This document shows positions 33,338-43,053 of a DNA stretch of 64,000 nucleotides, piece by piece. This stretch comes from Enterobacter dykesii (GTDB taxonomy: Bacteria > Pseudomonadota > Gammaproteobacteria > Enterobacterales > Enterobacteriaceae). The notes beneath the pieces were generated by a model. That model ran no database searches and was not told where the DNA came from. It saw nothing but the letters and a program-made list of their open reading frames with translations. The position numbers were made by a program, and so were the translations under genes. The DNA is taken from positions 992,001 through 1,056,000 of the forward strand of contig NZ_CP126604.1 of assembly GCF_008364625.2 (NCBI RefSeq), written 5' to 3'. Numbering within the stretch: the first letter of the stretch is position 1; each line of letters starts with the position of its first letter.

Positions 33338-34531
33338 TTAAGACTTGGTTTGTTCTGACTGGCCAGCGGCCGAAGCTTGTTGTTTATCGTCAGATTTCAC
33401 TTCCTGTGCTTTAACCTGCGCGCCAGGACGAACTTTTTGCAAACCAGTAACAATCACGCGATCGCCATCTTTCAGACCTTCCGTCACCAGCCATTTATCG
33501 CCAATCGCCTGGGTGGCGGTGATATTGCGCGTTTCGACTTTGTCATCAGCCCCAACAACCAGCGCGCTCGCATCGCCGCGTGGCGTACGGGTCACGCCCT
33601 GCTGTGGAACCAGAAGTGCGGTTGGATTCGTTCCTTCTTCCAGACGCGCGCGAACGAACATACCTGGCAGCAGATTTTTGTCAGGGTTCGGGAAAATCGC
33701 ACGTAAGGTTATGGAACCGGTGGTCTGATCGACCGTCACGTCAGAGAATTCCAGGGTACCTTCCTGCGGGAACTTAATACCGTCGTTGGTAATCAGCTCC
33801 ACTTTGGCTTTGCCGTTTTCCTGTTTCAGGGTGCCGTTTGCCAGCTCCTGTTTCAGGCGCAGGAAATCGTTGCTGGACTGCGTCACGTCAACGTAGATCG
33901 GATCAAGCTGCTGCACGGTTGCCAGCGCATTGGTCTGACCGTTCTGCACCAGCGCCCCTTCCGTGACGGAAGACTTACCAATACGACCGCTGATAGGGGA
34001 GGTCACTTTGGTATAGGCCAGGTTAATGCGCGCGGTTTCGACGGCCGCTTTGGCTGCCACCACGGCCGCGTTAGCCTGCTGTGCATCTGCCAGGGCGGTA
34101 TCGTAATCCTGTTGGCTGATGTACTTGGTACCGAGCAGCTTTTGGTAGCGGTTCAACGTCAGCTGAGCAATTTTGGCCGCGGCCTGTGCTTTCGCCAGGT
34201 CACCTTTCGCACTTTCATAAGAGGCCTGATAGGTTGCTGGATCAATCTGATACAGAGACTCACCGGCTTTCACATCACCACCTTCGGTGAAGTTACGCTT
34301 CAGGATAATGCCGCTGACCTGAGGACGCACTTCCGCAATGCGGTAAGCATTGGTACGGCCTGGTAATTCGGTGGTGATTTGTAGAGGTTCAGATTTGAGC
34401 GTCACGACGCCTACTTCTGGCGCCTGCTGAGCTCCTTGTTGAGCTGGTTTGTCGTCACATCCTGTTAGCGCTAAGCTGCCTGAGAGCATCAGAACGACCG
34501 CCAGAGGCGTTAACCCTCTGTTTTTGTTCAT
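33338..34531 (-). CDS. acrA: AcrA, periplasmic adaptor lipoprotein of the AcrAB-TolC pump
   Basis: 397 aa from ATG 34531 (MNKNRGLTPLAVVLMLSG), the E. coli length. The lipobox is LTGC, with the lipidated Cys at residue 25. An alpha-helical hairpin, the lipoyl halves (GIILKRNFTEGGDVKAGE, ITSPISG-type segment) and beta-barrel domains follow. The C-terminus is Lys/Gln/Ser-rich. It joins AcrB to TolC. It is the first gene of acrAB, divergent from acrR. Confidence 0.97.
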   Translation of the reverse strand: MNKNRGLTPLAVVLMLSGSLALTGCDDKPAQQGAQQAPEVGVVTLKSEPLQITTELPGRTNAYRIAEVRPQVSGIILKRNFTEGGDVKAGESLYQIDPATYQASYESAKGDLAKAQAAAKIAQLTLNRYQKLLGTKYISQQDYDTALADAQQANAAVVAAKAAVETARINLAYTKVTSPISGRIGKSSVTEGALVQNGQTNALATVQQLDPIYVDVTQSSNDFLRLKQELANGTLKQENGKAKVELITNDGIKFPQEGTLEFSDVTVDQTTGSITLRAIFPNPDKNLLPGMFVRARLEEGTNPTALLVPQQGVTRTPRGDASALVVGADDKVETRNITATQAIGDKWLVTEGLKDGDRVIVTGLQKVRPGAQVKAQEVKSDDKQQASAAGQSEQTKS

Positions 34532-34600
34532 ATGTAAACCTCGAGTGTCCGATTTCAAATTGATCAAGGGTCCTGAGTCTAAAAACCCATTGCTGCGTTT

Positions 34601-34644
34601 ATATTATCGTCATGCTATGGTACATACATTCACAAATGTATGTA
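34601..34644. promoter_or_regulatory. acrAB promoter region with AcrR operator
   Basis: A perfect 24-base inverted repeat occupies 34621-34644: TACATACATT, CACA, AATGTATGTA. It equals the AcrR operator of E. coli. The acrAB -10 candidate (GATAAT on the minus strand, within 34601-34608) lies just downstream on that strand, so AcrR should block RNA polymerase directly. Confidence 0.92.
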
Positions 34645-34672
34645 AATCTGACTCCTGTAAATTCACCCACCT

Positions 34673-34691
34673 ATGGCACGAAAAACTAAAC
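34673..34691. promoter_or_regulatory. MarA/SoxS/Rob box (marbox) of acrAB
   Basis: ATGGCACGAAAAACTAAAC fits every position of the degenerate marbox AYNGCACNNWNNRYYAAAY. It begins at the acrR ATG, so the first seven acrR codons double as the activator site for the divergent acrAB promoter. The equivalent E. coli site is established. Confidence 0.85.
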
Positions 34692-35326
34692 AACAAGCGC
34701 TGGAAACCCGACAACACATTCTGGATGTGGCAATACGTTTGTTCTCGCAGCAGGGTGTTTCATCCACCTCGCTGGCGCAGATTGCTCAGGCTGCCGGTGT
34801 GACGCGAGGAGCGATTTACTGGCATTTTAAAGATAAGTCAGATCTGTTCAGTGAAATCTGGGAGCTTTCAGAGTCCAGCATTAGCGATCTCGAGAGTGAG
34901 TATCGGGCAAAATTCCCTGACGATCCACTCTCAGTATTGAGAGAAATATTAGTATATATCCTTGAAGCAACGGTAGTTGAAGAACGTCGCAGATTAATGA
35001 TGGAGATTATTTTTCATAAATGCGAGTTCGTGGGCGAGATGGCGGTGGTGCAGCAGGCGCAACGCAGCCTTAGCCTGGAGAGCTATGATCGTATTGAACA
35101 GAATCTGAACCTGTGTATGCAGGCAAAATTATTACCGGCCAATCTCTTGACCCGACGGGCGGCAATCCTGATGCGCAGCTACATTTCAGGTCTGATGGAA
35201 AACTGGCTTTTCGCGCCGCAATCCTTTGACCTTAAAGAGGAAGCCCGCAGCTACGTGGCGATTTTACTGGAAATGCTACAGCTCTGCCCCACGCTGCGCA
35301 GCGACGCGCCTTCGCTAACGGCCTGA
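34673..35326 (+). CDS. acrR: AcrR, TetR-family repressor of acrAB
   Basis: 217 aa. The N-terminal HTH is [20 protein letters not shown], then [20 protein letters not shown], as in E. coli AcrR. The C-terminal ligand domain binds many drugs and dyes, which release AcrR from the 24-base operator 29 bases upstream. No frameshift, stop or HTH change is visible, so local derepression of acrAB by acrR loss is not predicted. The opening codons carry the acrAB marbox. Confidence 0.97.
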   Translation: MARKTKQQALETRQHILDVAIRLFSQQGVSSTSLAQIAQAAGVTRGAIYWHFKDKSDLFSEIWELSESSISDLESEYRAKFPDDPLSVLREILVYILEATVVEERRRLMMEIIFHKCEFVGEMAVVQQAQRSLSLESYDRIEQNLNLCMQAKLLPANLLTRRAAILMRSYISGLMENWLFAPQSFDLKEEARSYVAILLEMLQLCPTLRSDAPSLTA

Positions 35327-35439
35327 TCCCTTTCCAGGATTTATCTCAGAGGATAACGTTCACGCTATTCTGCTTTCAGCGAGCGTGATATTCTTCACGC
35401 CGGACTATTTTCGGTCATCTTCTGACATCATTCACAACT

Positions 35440-38400
35440 ATGCTGCCCATCAATCGCTCGCAACATCCTGTTTTTGCATTGCTCTTTGCGATGCTGTTTT
35501 TCTTCGCCACGGCGCCGCTGACTTGGGCCCGCGCCGATAACAGCAATGATATTCCCTCGCGCGGCGATGTTCAGTCGCAGCTCGACACGCTGAACAAACA
35601 AAAAGATCTCTCTCCTCAGGAGAAACTCGTCCAGCAGGATCTGACGGAAACGCTGGAAACGCTGGATAAAATTGAACGCATCAAAGCAGAAACCGTCCAG
35701 CTTCGTCAGAAGGTGGCGCAGGCGCCTGAAAACATGCGTAAGGCCACCGACGCGCTGAATGCCCTCAGCGATGTGGATAACGACGACGAGACGCGCAAGA
35801 CGCTCTCGACGCTCTCCTTACGCCAGCTGGAGTCCCGCGTCGCGCAACTGCTCGACGATCTGCAAACCGCGCAGTCGGATCTCGCAACCTATAACAGCCA
35901 GCTTGTCTCGCTGCAGACCCAGCCCGAGCGCGTGCAAAACGCGATGTACGCCGCGTCTCAGCAGCTGCAGCAAATCCGCAACCGTCTGAACGGCACGACG
36001 GTCGGCGAAGGCACGCTGCGCCCGACGCAGCAAACCCTGCTGCTGGTTCAGCAGACCTTGCTCAATGCGCAAATCGAACAGCAGCGTAAAAGCCTTGAAG
36101 GGAACACGGTGCTGCAGGACACGCTGCAGAAACAGCGTGATTACGTGACGGCGAATATTAATCGCCTCGAACACCAGCTTCAGCTGCTGCAGGAAGCGGT
36201 TAACAGCAAACGCCTGACGTTAACGGAAAAAACCGCCCAGGAGGCCGTATCGCCGGACGAAACCGCCCGCATTCAGGCGAATCCGCTGGTGAAACAGGAG
36301 CTCGAGGCCAACCACCAGCTGAGCCAGCGCCTGATACTGGCGACGGAAAACGGCAACTCGCTGGTTCAGCAAAATATCAAAGTGAAGAACTGGCTGGATC
36401 GCGCGCTGCAGGCTGAACGCAACATCAAAGAGCAGATTGCGGTCCTGAAGGGCAGCCTCCTGCTGTCGCGTATTCTCTACCAGCAGCAGCAGACGCTCCC
36501 GTCCGCCGATGAGCTGGAAGACATGACCAACCGCATCGCGGATTTACGTCTGGAACAGTTTGACGTCAACCAGCAGCGCGATGCCCTTTTCCAGAGCGAT
36601 ACCTTTGTCGCCAAAATTGAAGAGGGGCATTCCAGCGACGTGAACCCGGAAGTGCACGACGCGCTGCTCCAGGTCGTCGATATGCGTCGCGAGCTGCTGG
36701 ACCAGCTCAACAAACAGCTGGGCAACCAGCTGATGATGGCCATTAACCTGCAAATCAACCAGCAGCAGCTGGTGAGCGTCTCGAAAAGTCTGCAGGAGAT
36801 CCTGACCCAGCAGATTTTCTGGGTGAACAGCAACAAACCGATGGACTGGGACTGGGTCAAATCCTTCCCGGAGACGTTGAAAACACAGATTAAGAGCATG
36901 AAGATCACCGTAAACTGGGAGAAAGCCTGGCCTGCGGTAATGATTGCTTTCCTGGCCGGTTTACCGTTGCTGTTGATTGCCGGCCTGATCCGCTGGCGTC
37001 TGGGCTGGCTGAAAAAATATCAGGAGAAGCTGGCGTCCGAAGTGGGGCAGTTGCGCAACGATAGCCAGCTCCACACGCCAAAAGCGATTCTCATCGATCT
37101 CATCCGCGCCCTGCCGGTGTGCCTGATTATTCTGGCTGTGGGGCTGATTCTGCTCACCATGCAGCTCAACGTCAGCGATCTGCTGTGGGCGTTCAGTAAA
37201 AAACTGGCGCTGTTCTGGCTGGTGTTTGGCGTGTGCTGGAAGGTGCTGGAAAAAGACGGCGTGGCGGTGCGCCATTTCAACATGCCTGCACAGCTGACCA
37301 GCCACTGGCGTCGTCAGATCGTGCGCATCAGCCTGGCGCTCCTGCCGCTGCACTTCTGGTCGGTTGTCTCTGAGCTTTCTCCGCTGCACCTGATGGATGA
37401 CGTGCTGGGCCAGCTGGTCATCCTGCTGAACCTGCTGCTGATTGCGATCCTGATGTGGCCGATGTGCCGCGACAGCTGGCGTGATAAAGAGTCCCACAAT
37501 ATTCGTCTGGCCACCGTGACGGTGCTGGCGATCATTCCGCTGGCGCTGATGGTGCTGACGGCAACGGGCTACTTCTATACCACGCTGCGCCTTTCCGGGC
37601 GCTGGATTGAAACGGTCTATCTGGTGATCGTCTGGAATCTGCTCTATCAGACCGTGCTGCGCGGCTTAAGCGTCGCGGCCCGCCGCATTGCCTATCGCCG
37701 TGCCATCGCGCGTCGTCAGCATCAGGTGAAAGAGGGGGCCGAGGGCGCGGAGCCGCAGGAAGAGCCGACCATCGCCCTGGATCAGGTTAACCAGCAGACG
37801 CTGCGTATCACCATGCTTGTGATGATCGCCCTGTTTGCGGTGGTGTTCTGGGCTATCTGGTCCGATCTTATTACCGTTTTCGCCTATCTCGACAGTATTA
37901 CCCTCTGGCAATACAACGGTACCGAAGCGGGCGCGGCGGTCATGAAAAGCGTGACCATGGGCAGCCTGCTGTTTGCGCTGGTGTCGTCGGTGGTAGCCTG
38001 GGCGCTGATCCGCAACCTGCCAGGCCTGCTCGAAGTGCTGCTCCTGTCACGTCTGAATCTTCGCCAGGGAGCGTCCTACGCCATTACCACGATCCTCAAC
38101 TACGTGATCATTATTGTTGGGGCGATGACGGTCTTTGGCTCGCTTGGCGTCTCGTGGGATAAACTGCAGTGGCTGGCGGCGGCCCTCTCGGTCGGTCTTG
38201 GTTTTGGCCTGCAGGAGATCTTCGGTAACTTCGTATCCGGCCTGATCATCCTGTTCGAACGTCCGGTACGAATCGGCGATACCGTCACCATCGGCACCTT
38301 CTCCGGTACGGTCAGCAAGATCCGTATTCGCGCCACTACCATCACCGACTTCGATCGCAAAGAGGTGATCATCCCGAACAAAGCGTTCGTGACCGAGCGT

Positions 38401-38787
38401 CTGATCAACTGGTCGCTCTCCGATACGGTGACGCGCGTGGTGATCCGCCTGGGCGTTGCCTATGGATCGGATCTGGAGAAGGTGAAAGAGGTGCTGCTGA
38501 AGGCGGCGTCAGAACATCCGAAAGTGATGCATGATCCGGCCCCGGCGGTCTTCTTCACCACCTTTGGGCCGAGCACGCTGGATCACGAGCTGCGTTTATA
38601 CGTGCGCGAGCTGCGTGACCGCAGCTACACGGTGGATGAACTCAACCGTTCTATCGATCGCCTGTGCCGTGAAAACGATATTAATATCGCCTTCAACCAG
38701 CTCGAGGTTCACCTGCGTAACGAGAAAGGTGATGAGCATACGGAAGTGAAGCGCGACATTAAGGGTGACGATCCGACTCCGGCGTAA
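35440..38787 (+). CDS. mscK: MscK (KefA), potassium-dependent mechanosensitive channel
   Basis: 1115 aa; E. coli MscK has 1120. It has an N-terminal signal peptide (FALLFAMLFFFATAPLTWA). A long periplasmic coiled-coil-rich region follows to about residue 480 (many Gln/Leu heptads). About eleven transmembrane helices come next. The MscS-like pore and beta domain closes the protein (GLGFGLQEIFGNFVSGLIIL, then ERPVRIGDTVTIG). It gates on hypo-osmotic shock and depends on external potassium. It is monocistronic after acrR. Confidence 0.95.
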   Translation: MLPINRSQHPVFALLFAMLFFFATAPLTWARADNSNDIPSRGDVQSQLDTLNKQKDLSPQEKLVQQDLTETLETLDKIERIKAETVQLRQKVAQAPENMRKATDALNALSDVDNDDETRKTLSTLSLRQLESRVAQLLDDLQTAQSDLATYNSQLVSLQTQPERVQNAMYAASQQLQQIRNRLNGTTVGEGTLRPTQQTLLLVQQTLLNAQIEQQRKSLEGNTVLQDTLQKQRDYVTANINRLEHQLQLLQEAVNSKRLTLTEKTAQEAVSPDETARIQANPLVKQELEANHQLSQRLILATENGNSLVQQNIKVKNWLDRALQAERNIKEQIAVLKGSLLLSRILYQQQQTLPSADELEDMTNRIADLRLEQFDVNQQRDALFQSDTFVAKIEEGHSSDVNPEVHDALLQVVDMRRELLDQLNKQLGNQLMMAINLQINQQQLVSVSKSLQEILTQQIFWVNSNKPMDWDWVKSFPETLKTQIKSMKITVNWEKAWPAVMIAFLAGLPLLLIAGLIRWRLGWLKKYQEKLASEVGQLRNDSQLHTPKAILIDLIRALPVCLIILAVGLILLTMQLNVSDLLWAFSKKLALFWLVFGVCWKVLEKDGVAVRHFNMPAQLTSHWRRQIVRISLALLPLHFWSVVSELSPLHLMDDVLGQLVILLNLLLIAILMWPMCRDSWRDKESHNIRLATVTVLAIIPLALMVLTATGYFYTTLRLSGRWIETVYLVIVWNLLYQTVLRGLSVAARRIAYRRAIARRQHQVKEGAEGAEPQEEPTIALDQVNQQTLRITMLVMIALFAVVFWAIWSDLITVFAYLDSITLWQYNGTEAGAAVMKSVTMGSLLFALVSSVVAWALIRNLPGLLEVLLLSRLNLRQGASYAITTILNYVIIIVGAMTVFGSLGVSWDKLQWLAAALSVGLGFGLQEIFGNFVSGLIILFERPVRIGDTVTIGTFSGTVSKIRIRATTITDFDRKEVIIPNKAFVTERLINWSLSDTVTRVVIRLGVAYGSDLEKVKEVLLKAASEHPKVMHDPAPAVFFTTFGPSTLDHELRLYVRELRDRSYTVDELNRSIDRLCRENDINIAFNQLEVHLRNEKGDEHTEVKRDIKGDDPTPA

Positions 38788-38788
38788 T

Positions 38789-38977
38789 CTATTTTTTTCC
38801 CTCTCCCTGTGGGAGAGGGTTAGGGTGAGGGCAACAGGCCTTCACCTTTGCTTCAAAATCCCGCCGCACGATGTCCAGAGCTTTAAGCACAGTTTCGGCG
38901 GGGATCTCATGATTCTCCAGCAGCATAATCAAATCGACGGCCAGCTTGACCTCATCGGGTGCATTTTCCAGTGACAT
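38789..38977 (-). CDS. rsmS: RsmS (YbaM) with repeat-encoded C-terminal tail
   Basis: 62 aa; the E. coli protein has 53. Residues 1-45 ([20 protein letters not shown], then [25 protein letters not shown]) match RsmS, a small protein linked to RsmA-type regulation in Pectobacterium. The last 17 residues, [17 protein letters not shown], are translated from the dispersed palindromic repeat at 38799-38838 and replace the usual tail. It lies 14 bases after priC on the same strand and converges on mscK with a one-base gap. Confidence 0.88.
   Translation of the reverse strand: MSLENAPDEVKLAVDLIMLLENHEIPAETVLKALDIVRRDFEAKVKACCPHPNPLPQGEGKK
38799..38838. repeat. Dispersed palindromic repeat, copy 2 (inside rsmS)
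   Basis: CCCTCTCCC-TGT-GGGAGAGGG followed by TTAGGGTGAGGGCAACAGG. It starts 12 bases after the mscK stop and provides the rsmS 3' coding sequence, while its hairpin may end mscK transcripts. Confidence 0.85.
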
Positions 38978-38991
38978 GGGCGTGGCTCCTG

Positions 38992-39519
38992 TTAACGGGT
39001 CAAACGTTCAATGACGCGCTCAATCTCATCCAGCGCCTGACGGCAGCGGACGATACGTCCTTCCAGCGCGCTAATCTCGCGCATCAATAGCTGCTGCTCT
39101 TCCAGCGTTTCACTGTTGTTCAGCCGCGTCTCGCGCTCGCGCTTCATCTCAAACAGCCTACGTTCAAACTCCTGGTTCTCCAGCCGCTTGCGCTGCCATT
39201 TACCGAGCTCCGGCGAGGCGCTGTCCCAGGCGCGCAGGGGCCAGGCGGCGATTTCGCGATGCAGAGCGGTGATTTGCTCTGTGAGATGCTCTGCGAGCCA
39301 CGACACCTGTTCCTGCTGTTCACTCTCAACCGCATGGCGAAGCTCGTCGAGGTTGGTCTGCGCTTCCGCCAGATAATCCTGAATGACGGTGCTGCGGGTA
39401 CGAAAAAGCTGCCGGTCAAAGCGCGGTTTCAGCGTGGCGTGCCCCATCAGCGGTGTAGCCTGCTCCCGCAGAGCAATGAGCTGATTTTGCAGCCTCTCAA
39501 GAAGCAGTGCTGTTTTCAA
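38992..39519 (-). CDS. priC: PriC, primosomal replication protein N''
   Basis: 175 aa, the E. coli length. It is a helical, highly charged protein. The C-terminal half is predicted coiled coil ([40 protein letters not shown]). PriC recognises forks with leading-strand gaps, contacts SSB and helps reload DnaB through DnaC during restart. It is first gene of a priC-rsmS unit. The start is 50 bases from ybaN on the other strand. Confidence 0.95.
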   Translation of the reverse strand: MKTALLLERLQNQLIALREQATPLMGHATLKPRFDRQLFRTRSTVIQDYLAEAQTNLDELRHAVESEQQEQVSWLAEHLTEQITALHREIAAWPLRAWDSASPELGKWQRKRLENQEFERRLFEMKRERETRLNNSETLEEQQLLMREISALEGRIVRCRQALDEIERVIERLTR

Positions 39520-39569
39520 GGCGCTCTCCAGTGGTAAAGTAGCCGTTCAGTTTGATAACGATTCGCATT

Positions 39570-39947
39570 ATGAAGCGTACTATTTTAATCATCATTGGCT
39601 GGCTCGCGGTAGTGCTTGGCACGCTGGGCGTGTTTTTACCCTTGCTGCCGACCACCCCGTTTATCCTGCTTGCGGCCTGGTGCTTCGCCCGCTCGTCGCC
39701 GCGTTTTCACCACTGGCTGCTCTATCGCTCGTGGTTTGGCGGCTATCTGCGGCACTGGCAAAAACACCGGGCCATGCCGCCCGGCGCGAAGCCGCGCGCG
39801 ATCGCGGTGATCCTTATCACCTTCGCTATTTCATTATGGCTGGTGAAAATGATGTGGGTACGCATTCTGCTGCTGGCGATCCTCTCCTGCCTGCTTATCT
39901 TCATGTGGCGGATCCCCGTGGTTGATGAAAAGCAACAAAAGCACTGA
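39570..39947 (+). CDS. ybaN: YbaN, DUF454 inner-membrane protein
   Basis: 125 aa from ATG 39570 (MKRTILIIIGWLAVVLGTLG), the E. coli length. It has three to four hydrophobic segments. The DUF454 signature follows: GVFLPLLPTTPFILLAAWCF, then ARSSPRFHHWLLYRSWFGGY. No substrate or partner is known. The cytoplasmic loop is basic (KHRAMPPGAKPRA). It lies 150 bases before apt and is divergent from priC. Confidence 0.88.
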   Translation: MKRTILIIIGWLAVVLGTLGVFLPLLPTTPFILLAAWCFARSSPRFHHWLLYRSWFGGYLRHWQKHRAMPPGAKPRAIAVILITFAISLWLVKMMWVRILLLAILSCLLIFMWRIPVVDEKQQKH

Positions 39948-40097
39948 AGCCTTATCATGGCTGTTGCAATTATTGCGCACAGCCAGTAAATTCGACCGTT
40001 TTCGAGCACAGGTGCGCCTGGTCAAAGGTTAAACAATTGTTGCCTTGGCCGACTCGTTGCGCGCTGTGAGTAACACTGTTTCATTTAGGCAAAACCG

Positions 40098-40649
40098 ATG
40101 ACCGCAACTGCACAGCAGCTTGAATATCTGAAAAACAGCATCAAAAGTATCCAGGACTATCCAAAGCCTGGCATTCTTTTCCGTGATGTCACCAGCTTGC
40201 TGGAAGACCCGAAAGCGTACGCGCTCAGCATTGAACTGCTGGTCGAGCGTTATAAAAACGCCGGGATCACCAAAGTAGTAGGTACCGAAGCCCGTGGCTT
40301 CCTGTTTGGCGCACCGGTTGCGCTGGCAATGGGCGTGGGTTTTGTGCCGGTGCGTAAGCCGCGCAAGCTGCCGCGTGAAACCATTGCTGAGAGCTATGAG
40401 CTGGAGTACGGCACCGATCAGCTGGAGATCCACGTTGACGCGATCAAGCCTGGCGACAAGGTGCTGGTGGTGGACGATCTGCTGGCAACCGGCGGCACCA
40501 TTGAAGCGACCGTGAAGCTGATCCGTCGTCTGGGTGGGGAAGTGACCGACGCGGCCTTCATCATCAACCTGTTCGATCTCGGCGGTGAACAGCGCCTGGA
40601 AAAACAGGGTATTACCAGCTACAGCCTGGTGCCTTTCCCGGGCCATTAA
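40098..40649 (+). CDS. apt: Apt, adenine phosphoribosyltransferase
   Basis: 183 aa, the E. coli length. It converts adenine and PRPP to AMP and pyrophosphate in purine salvage. The PRPP-binding loop is [14 protein letters not shown]. The flexible hood and [18 protein letters not shown] segment are conserved. It precedes dnaX by 88 bases, the conserved order in enterobacteria, where dnaX expression partly comes from the apt promoter. Confidence 0.97.
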   Translation: MTATAQQLEYLKNSIKSIQDYPKPGILFRDVTSLLEDPKAYALSIELLVERYKNAGITKVVGTEARGFLFGAPVALAMGVGFVPVRKPRKLPRETIAESYELEYGTDQLEIHVDAIKPGDKVLVVDDLLATGGTIEATVKLIRRLGGEVTDAAFIINLFDLGGEQRLEKQGITSYSLVPFPGH

Positions 40650-40737
40650 TCCCGGTTTTCACAACCTCGCTCAATGGGTGAGGTTGTGATAGCATTCCCC
40701 TCCATAAATTCACCTTCCAGCGTTGCAGAGCCTGCCC

Positions 40738-42666
40738 ATGAGTTATCAGGTGTTAGCCCGTAAATGGCGACCACAAACCTTTGCTGACGTTGTCGGTCAG
40801 GAACATGTGCTGACGGCCCTGGCGAACGGCTTGTCGCTAGGTCGCATCCATCACGCCTATCTTTTTTCCGGCACCCGCGGCGTCGGTAAGACCTCTATTG
40901 CCCGTTTGCTGGCAAAAGGTCTTAACTGCGAAACCGGGATCACCGCCACGCCGTGCGGCGTGTGTGATAACTGCCGGGAGATCGAGCAGGGGCGTTTTGT
41001 CGATCTGATCGAGATCGACGCCGCCTCGCGCACCAAAGTGGAAGATACCCGCGATCTGCTCGATAACGTGCAGTACGCCCCGGCGCGCGGCCGCTTCAAG
41101 GTCTACCTGATCGATGAAGTGCACATGCTGTCGCGCCACAGCTTTAACGCCCTGCTGAAGACGCTGGAAGAGCCGCCCGCGCACGTGAAGTTCCTGCTGG
41201 CGACTACCGATCCGCAAAAGCTGCCGGTCACGATTTTGTCACGCTGCCTGCAGTTCCACCTGAAGGCGCTGGACGTTGAACAGATCCGCGCTCAGCTTGA
41301 ACACATTCTTGATGAAGAGAAGATTGTCCACGAACCGCGCGCCCTGCAGCTGCTGGCCCGCGCGGCGGACGGTAGCCTGCGTGATGCGCTCAGCCTGACC
41401 GACCAGGCGATTGCCAGCGGCGACGGCAAGCTCTCCACCGAGGCGGTCAGCACCATGCTCGGCACGCTGGATGACGATCAGGCGCTGTCGCTTATCGAAG
41501 CGATGATTGCCGCCAACGGCGAACGCGTGATGTCGCAGGTGAATGCCGCCGCTGCCCGGGGTATTGAATGGGAAGGGCTGCTGGTCGAGATGCTCAGCCT
41601 GCTGCACCGCGTGGCGATGCTGCAGCTTTCTCCGTCCGCCATCGGTGCGGATATGGCCGCTATTGAACAGCGGATGCGTGAGCTTGCCCGCACCGTGCCG
41701 CCTGCCGACGTGCAGCTGTACTACCAGACGCTGCTGATTGGCCGCAAAGAGTTACCGTTCGCGCCGGATCCGCGGATGGGCGTTGAAATGACGCTGCTGC
41801 GCGCGCTGGCGTTCCACCCGCGTATGCCGTTGCCGGAGCCGGAAGTGCCGCGGCAGTCTTTCGCGCCGGTCGCCCCTACGGCGGTGATGTCGCCGCAGCA
41901 GGTGCCACCGCAGCCGACACCGCCGCCGCAGCAAAACGTGCCGCTGTCGGATGCCACCAGTTCGGTGCTTGCCGCACGCAGCCAGCTGCAGCGTGCCCAG
42001 GGAGTAACCAAACCAAAAAAGAGTGAACCGGCAGCGCCTGCAAGAGCGCGGCCGGTGAACAACGCCGCGCTTGAACGACTGGCCTCGGTAACGGAGCGCG
42101 TGCAGTCGCGTCCTGCACCGTCCGCGCTCGAGCAGAAAGCCCCGGTGAAAGAAGAGGCTTACCGCTGGAAGGCAACCACCATCACCGAAGAGGTGAAGGA
42201 AGTGGTCGCCACGCCGAAAGCGCTGAAAAAGGCGCTGGAGCATGAGAAAACGCCGGAGCTTTCCGCGAAGCTTGCTGAAGAGTCCATTGCGCGCGACGCC
42301 TGGGCCGCCGAGGTCAGCAAACTCCAACTGCCGAAGCTGGTTGAGCAGGTCGCGCTGAATGCCTGGAAAGAGCAGGACGGCAATCAGGTGCGTTTGCACC
42401 TGCGTCCGGGTCAGCGGCACCTCAATTCTTCTGGCGCGCAAAAGGCGCTGGCGGAGGCGCTCACCGCATTACAGGGCTCGCCGGTTGAATTGACTATCAT
42501 TGAAGATGATAATCCGGCAGTGAAAACGCCGCTCGAGTGGCGCCAGGCTATTTATGAAGAAAAGCTCGCGCAGGCGCGCGAGGCGATTATTGCGGATAAC
42601 AACATTCAGACCCTGCGCCGGTTCTTCGACGCCGATCTGGATGAAGAGAGTATTCGCCCCATTTGA
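40738..42666 (+). CDS. dnaX: DnaX, DNA polymerase III tau subunit (gamma by frameshifting)
   Basis: 642 aa from ATG 40738 (MSYQVLARKW). Walker A is GTRGVGKT (45-52). The zinc-module cysteines are C64, C73, C76 and C79. The sensor SRC motif is in TILSRCLQF. Domains I-III form the clamp loader, and IV-V bind DnaB and the polymerase alpha subunit. A conserved -1 frameshift site at codons 426-428 gives the shorter gamma form. A Pro/Ala/Gln-rich linker lies around residues 365-440. It is followed by ybaB-recR in the usual operon. Confidence 0.97.
   Translation: MSYQVLARKWRPQTFADVVGQEHVLTALANGLSLGRIHHAYLFSGTRGVGKTSIARLLAKGLNCETGITATPCGVCDNCREIEQGRFVDLIEIDAASRTKVEDTRDLLDNVQYAPARGRFKVYLIDEVHMLSRHSFNALLKTLEEPPAHVKFLLATTDPQKLPVTILSRCLQFHLKALDVEQIRAQLEHILDEEKIVHEPRALQLLARAADGSLRDALSLTDQAIASGDGKLSTEAVSTMLGTLDDDQALSLIEAMIAANGERVMSQVNAAAARGIEWEGLLVEMLSLLHRVAMLQLSPSAIGADMAAIEQRMRELARTVPPADVQLYYQTLLIGRKELPFAPDPRMGVEMTLLRALAFHPRMPLPEPEVPRQSFAPVAPTAVMSPQQVPPQPTPPPQQNVPLSDATSSVLAARSQLQRAQGVTKPKKSEPAAPARARPVNNAALERLASVTERVQSRPAPSALEQKAPVKEEAYRWKATTITEEVKEVVATPKALKKALEHEKTPELSAKLAEESIARDAWAAEVSKLQLPKLVEQVALNAWKEQDGNQVRLHLRPGQRHLNSSGAQKALAEALTALQGSPVELTIIEDDNPAVKTPLEWRQAIYEEKLAQAREAIIADNNIQTLRRFFDADLDEESIRPI
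41999..42056 (+). promoter_or_regulatory. Programmed -1 frameshift signal in dnaX
   Basis: Three elements align as in E. coli. AGGGAG at 41999-42004 acts as an internal Shine-Dalgarno. The slippery heptamer A-AAA-AAG is at 42015-42021. A stem pairs ACCGGC (42027-42032) with GCCGGT (42051-42056). After slippage the ribosome reads GAG then TGA (42024-42026), giving a gamma subunit of about 429 aa. Confidence 0.92.
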
Positions 42667-42678
42667 TCGTGAGTCTGA

Positions 42679-43052
<374 letters not shown>

Positions 43053-43053
<1 letters not shown>

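Noticed and set aside
34673-35326. Possible loss-of-function change in acrR
   Set aside because: The gene is full length and the HTH is canonical; no basis for calling it defective.
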